Shown piece after piece: positions 5,853 to 6,209 of a stretch of DNA of 6,209 nt. The first letter of the stretch is position 1; each line of letters begins with the position of its first letter. Below the pieces are notes generated by a model that ran no database searches, had not been told where the DNA came from, and was given only the letters and a program-made list of their open reading frames with translations. The DNA comes from an uncultured bacterium (lineage in GTDB: Bacteria > Cyanobacteriota > Vampirovibrionia > Gastranaerophilales > Gastranaerophilaceae). The stretch covers positions 1-6,209 of the forward strand of contig CAMHDG010000103.1 in NCBI GenBank assembly GCA_946183815.1, given 5' to 3'. A program made the position numbers and the translations under genes.

Positions 5853-6209
5853 TTTCGATTATCCCTAATTTTTCTGATTCTTCCTTATTTAAACTAAAAA
5901 TTTCTGATTCTGAAGGGTAGTTTCCTTCCTTAACATCTTTACAATACTGCGTTATTGCATCAAGTATAGTATTTTTCAGGTTTGCATATTTTCGTACGAA
6001 TTTTGGCTGGTAATCAGAGAATTTTCCCAGTAAGTCATCTGAAACAAGAACCTGCCCTGAACAATATCTGCCTGCACCAATACTAATTGTCGGAATATTA
6101 ATATTCTCTGTAATATATTTAGCGCACTCTTCAGGCACCATTTCAAGAACAAGTGCAAAAGCACCTGCTTGTTCAAGTTTTTTAGCACTGTCCAATATAT
6201 CTTTTGTTG
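5839..6209 (-). CDS. panB: 3-methyl-2-oxobutanoate hydroxymethyltransferase, C-terminal part (5' end beyond window)
   Basis: The first committed enzyme of pantothenate synthesis: it transfers a hydroxymethyl group from 5,10-methylene-tetrahydrofolate to alpha-ketoisovalerate to give ketopantoate. Only the last 122 codons are present; the frame stays open to the right edge, so TTG at 6195 is an internal leucine codon and not a start. Visible landmarks are LEQAGAFALVLEMVP, containing the glutamate that acts as catalytic base in the E. coli enzyme (LECVP), then IPTISIGAG with the conserved IGAG, and GQVLVSDDLLG and PKFVRKY near the end. After the usual family end near YPSESEIF there is an extra tail of about 17 residues rich in Glu, Lys and Asn, whose last codons overlap panC. 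The cytoplasmic enzyme is normally a decamer of TIM barrels. Confidence 0.95.
   Translation of the reverse strand, partial: TKDILDSAKKLEQAGAFALVLEMVPEECAKYITENINIPTISIGAGRYCSGQVLVSDDLLGKFSDYQPKFVRKYANLKNTILDAITQYCKDVKEGNYPSESEIFSLNKEESEKLGIIENANT

Noticed and set aside
5976..6188. Alternate-frame minus-strand 70-codon open frame within panB
   Set aside because: It is a shadow in another frame of panB, whose own frame carries conserved family residues.
6193..6195. TTG as start codon of panB
   Set aside because: The frame remains open and homologous upstream to the window edge (TKDILDSAKKLEQAG), so this is an internal leucine codon of a truncated gene.

Overview
The window is AT-rich bacterial DNA with standard-code genes, all of them on the minus strand. 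The most likely source is a gut Gastranaerophilales-type bacterium (Melainabacteria/Vampirovibrionia, the non-photosynthetic sister group of Cyanobacteria). This rests mainly on the N-terminus of the large left-hand protein, which resembles a family I associate with those genomes, and on the low-GC house style. It is an inference at moderate-to-low confidence.

Reading in the direction of transcription (right to left), the right two thirds is one compact operon-like run. It begins with the 3' part of panB (ketopantoate hydroxymethyltransferase, cut by the window edge), which overlaps panC (pantothenate synthetase) by 14 bp. Next come a Gfo/Idh/MocA-family NAD(P)-dependent oxidoreductase, a CDP-alcohol phosphatidyltransferase (PgsA-like), a SPOUT tRNA 2'-O-methyltransferase (TrmL) and a stand-alone NAD(P)HX dehydratase (NnrD). 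Gaps are 28 bp or less, or are overlaps, and several ribosome binding sites lie inside the end of the preceding gene, so translational coupling is likely. The run joins CoA-precursor synthesis, anionic phospholipid synthesis, wobble-base tRNA modification and nicotinamide cofactor repair. No promoter for it is visible, so it must start beyond the right edge.

Positions 1697-2049 form a gene-free spacer of about 350 bp between the end of nnrD and the start of the large left-hand gene. It holds a tandem GTTAAC-containing repeat that may form a weak terminator, two blocks of a 7-bp tandem repeat (consensus CTATTCA on the plus strand), a cluster of ACGT tetramers with an inverted repeat, and a perfect 10-bp palindrome near a candidate promoter.

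The left 1.7 kb is the 5' part of a long gene that leaves the window without a stop codon. Its product (at least 565 residues) has an amphipathic helical N-terminus, no Sec signal peptide and a long Ser/Thr/Asn/Asp-rich body that looks like an extracellular or surface structural protein. It is the least understood gene here and, with the repeats and dyads upstream of it, the most interesting part of the window.
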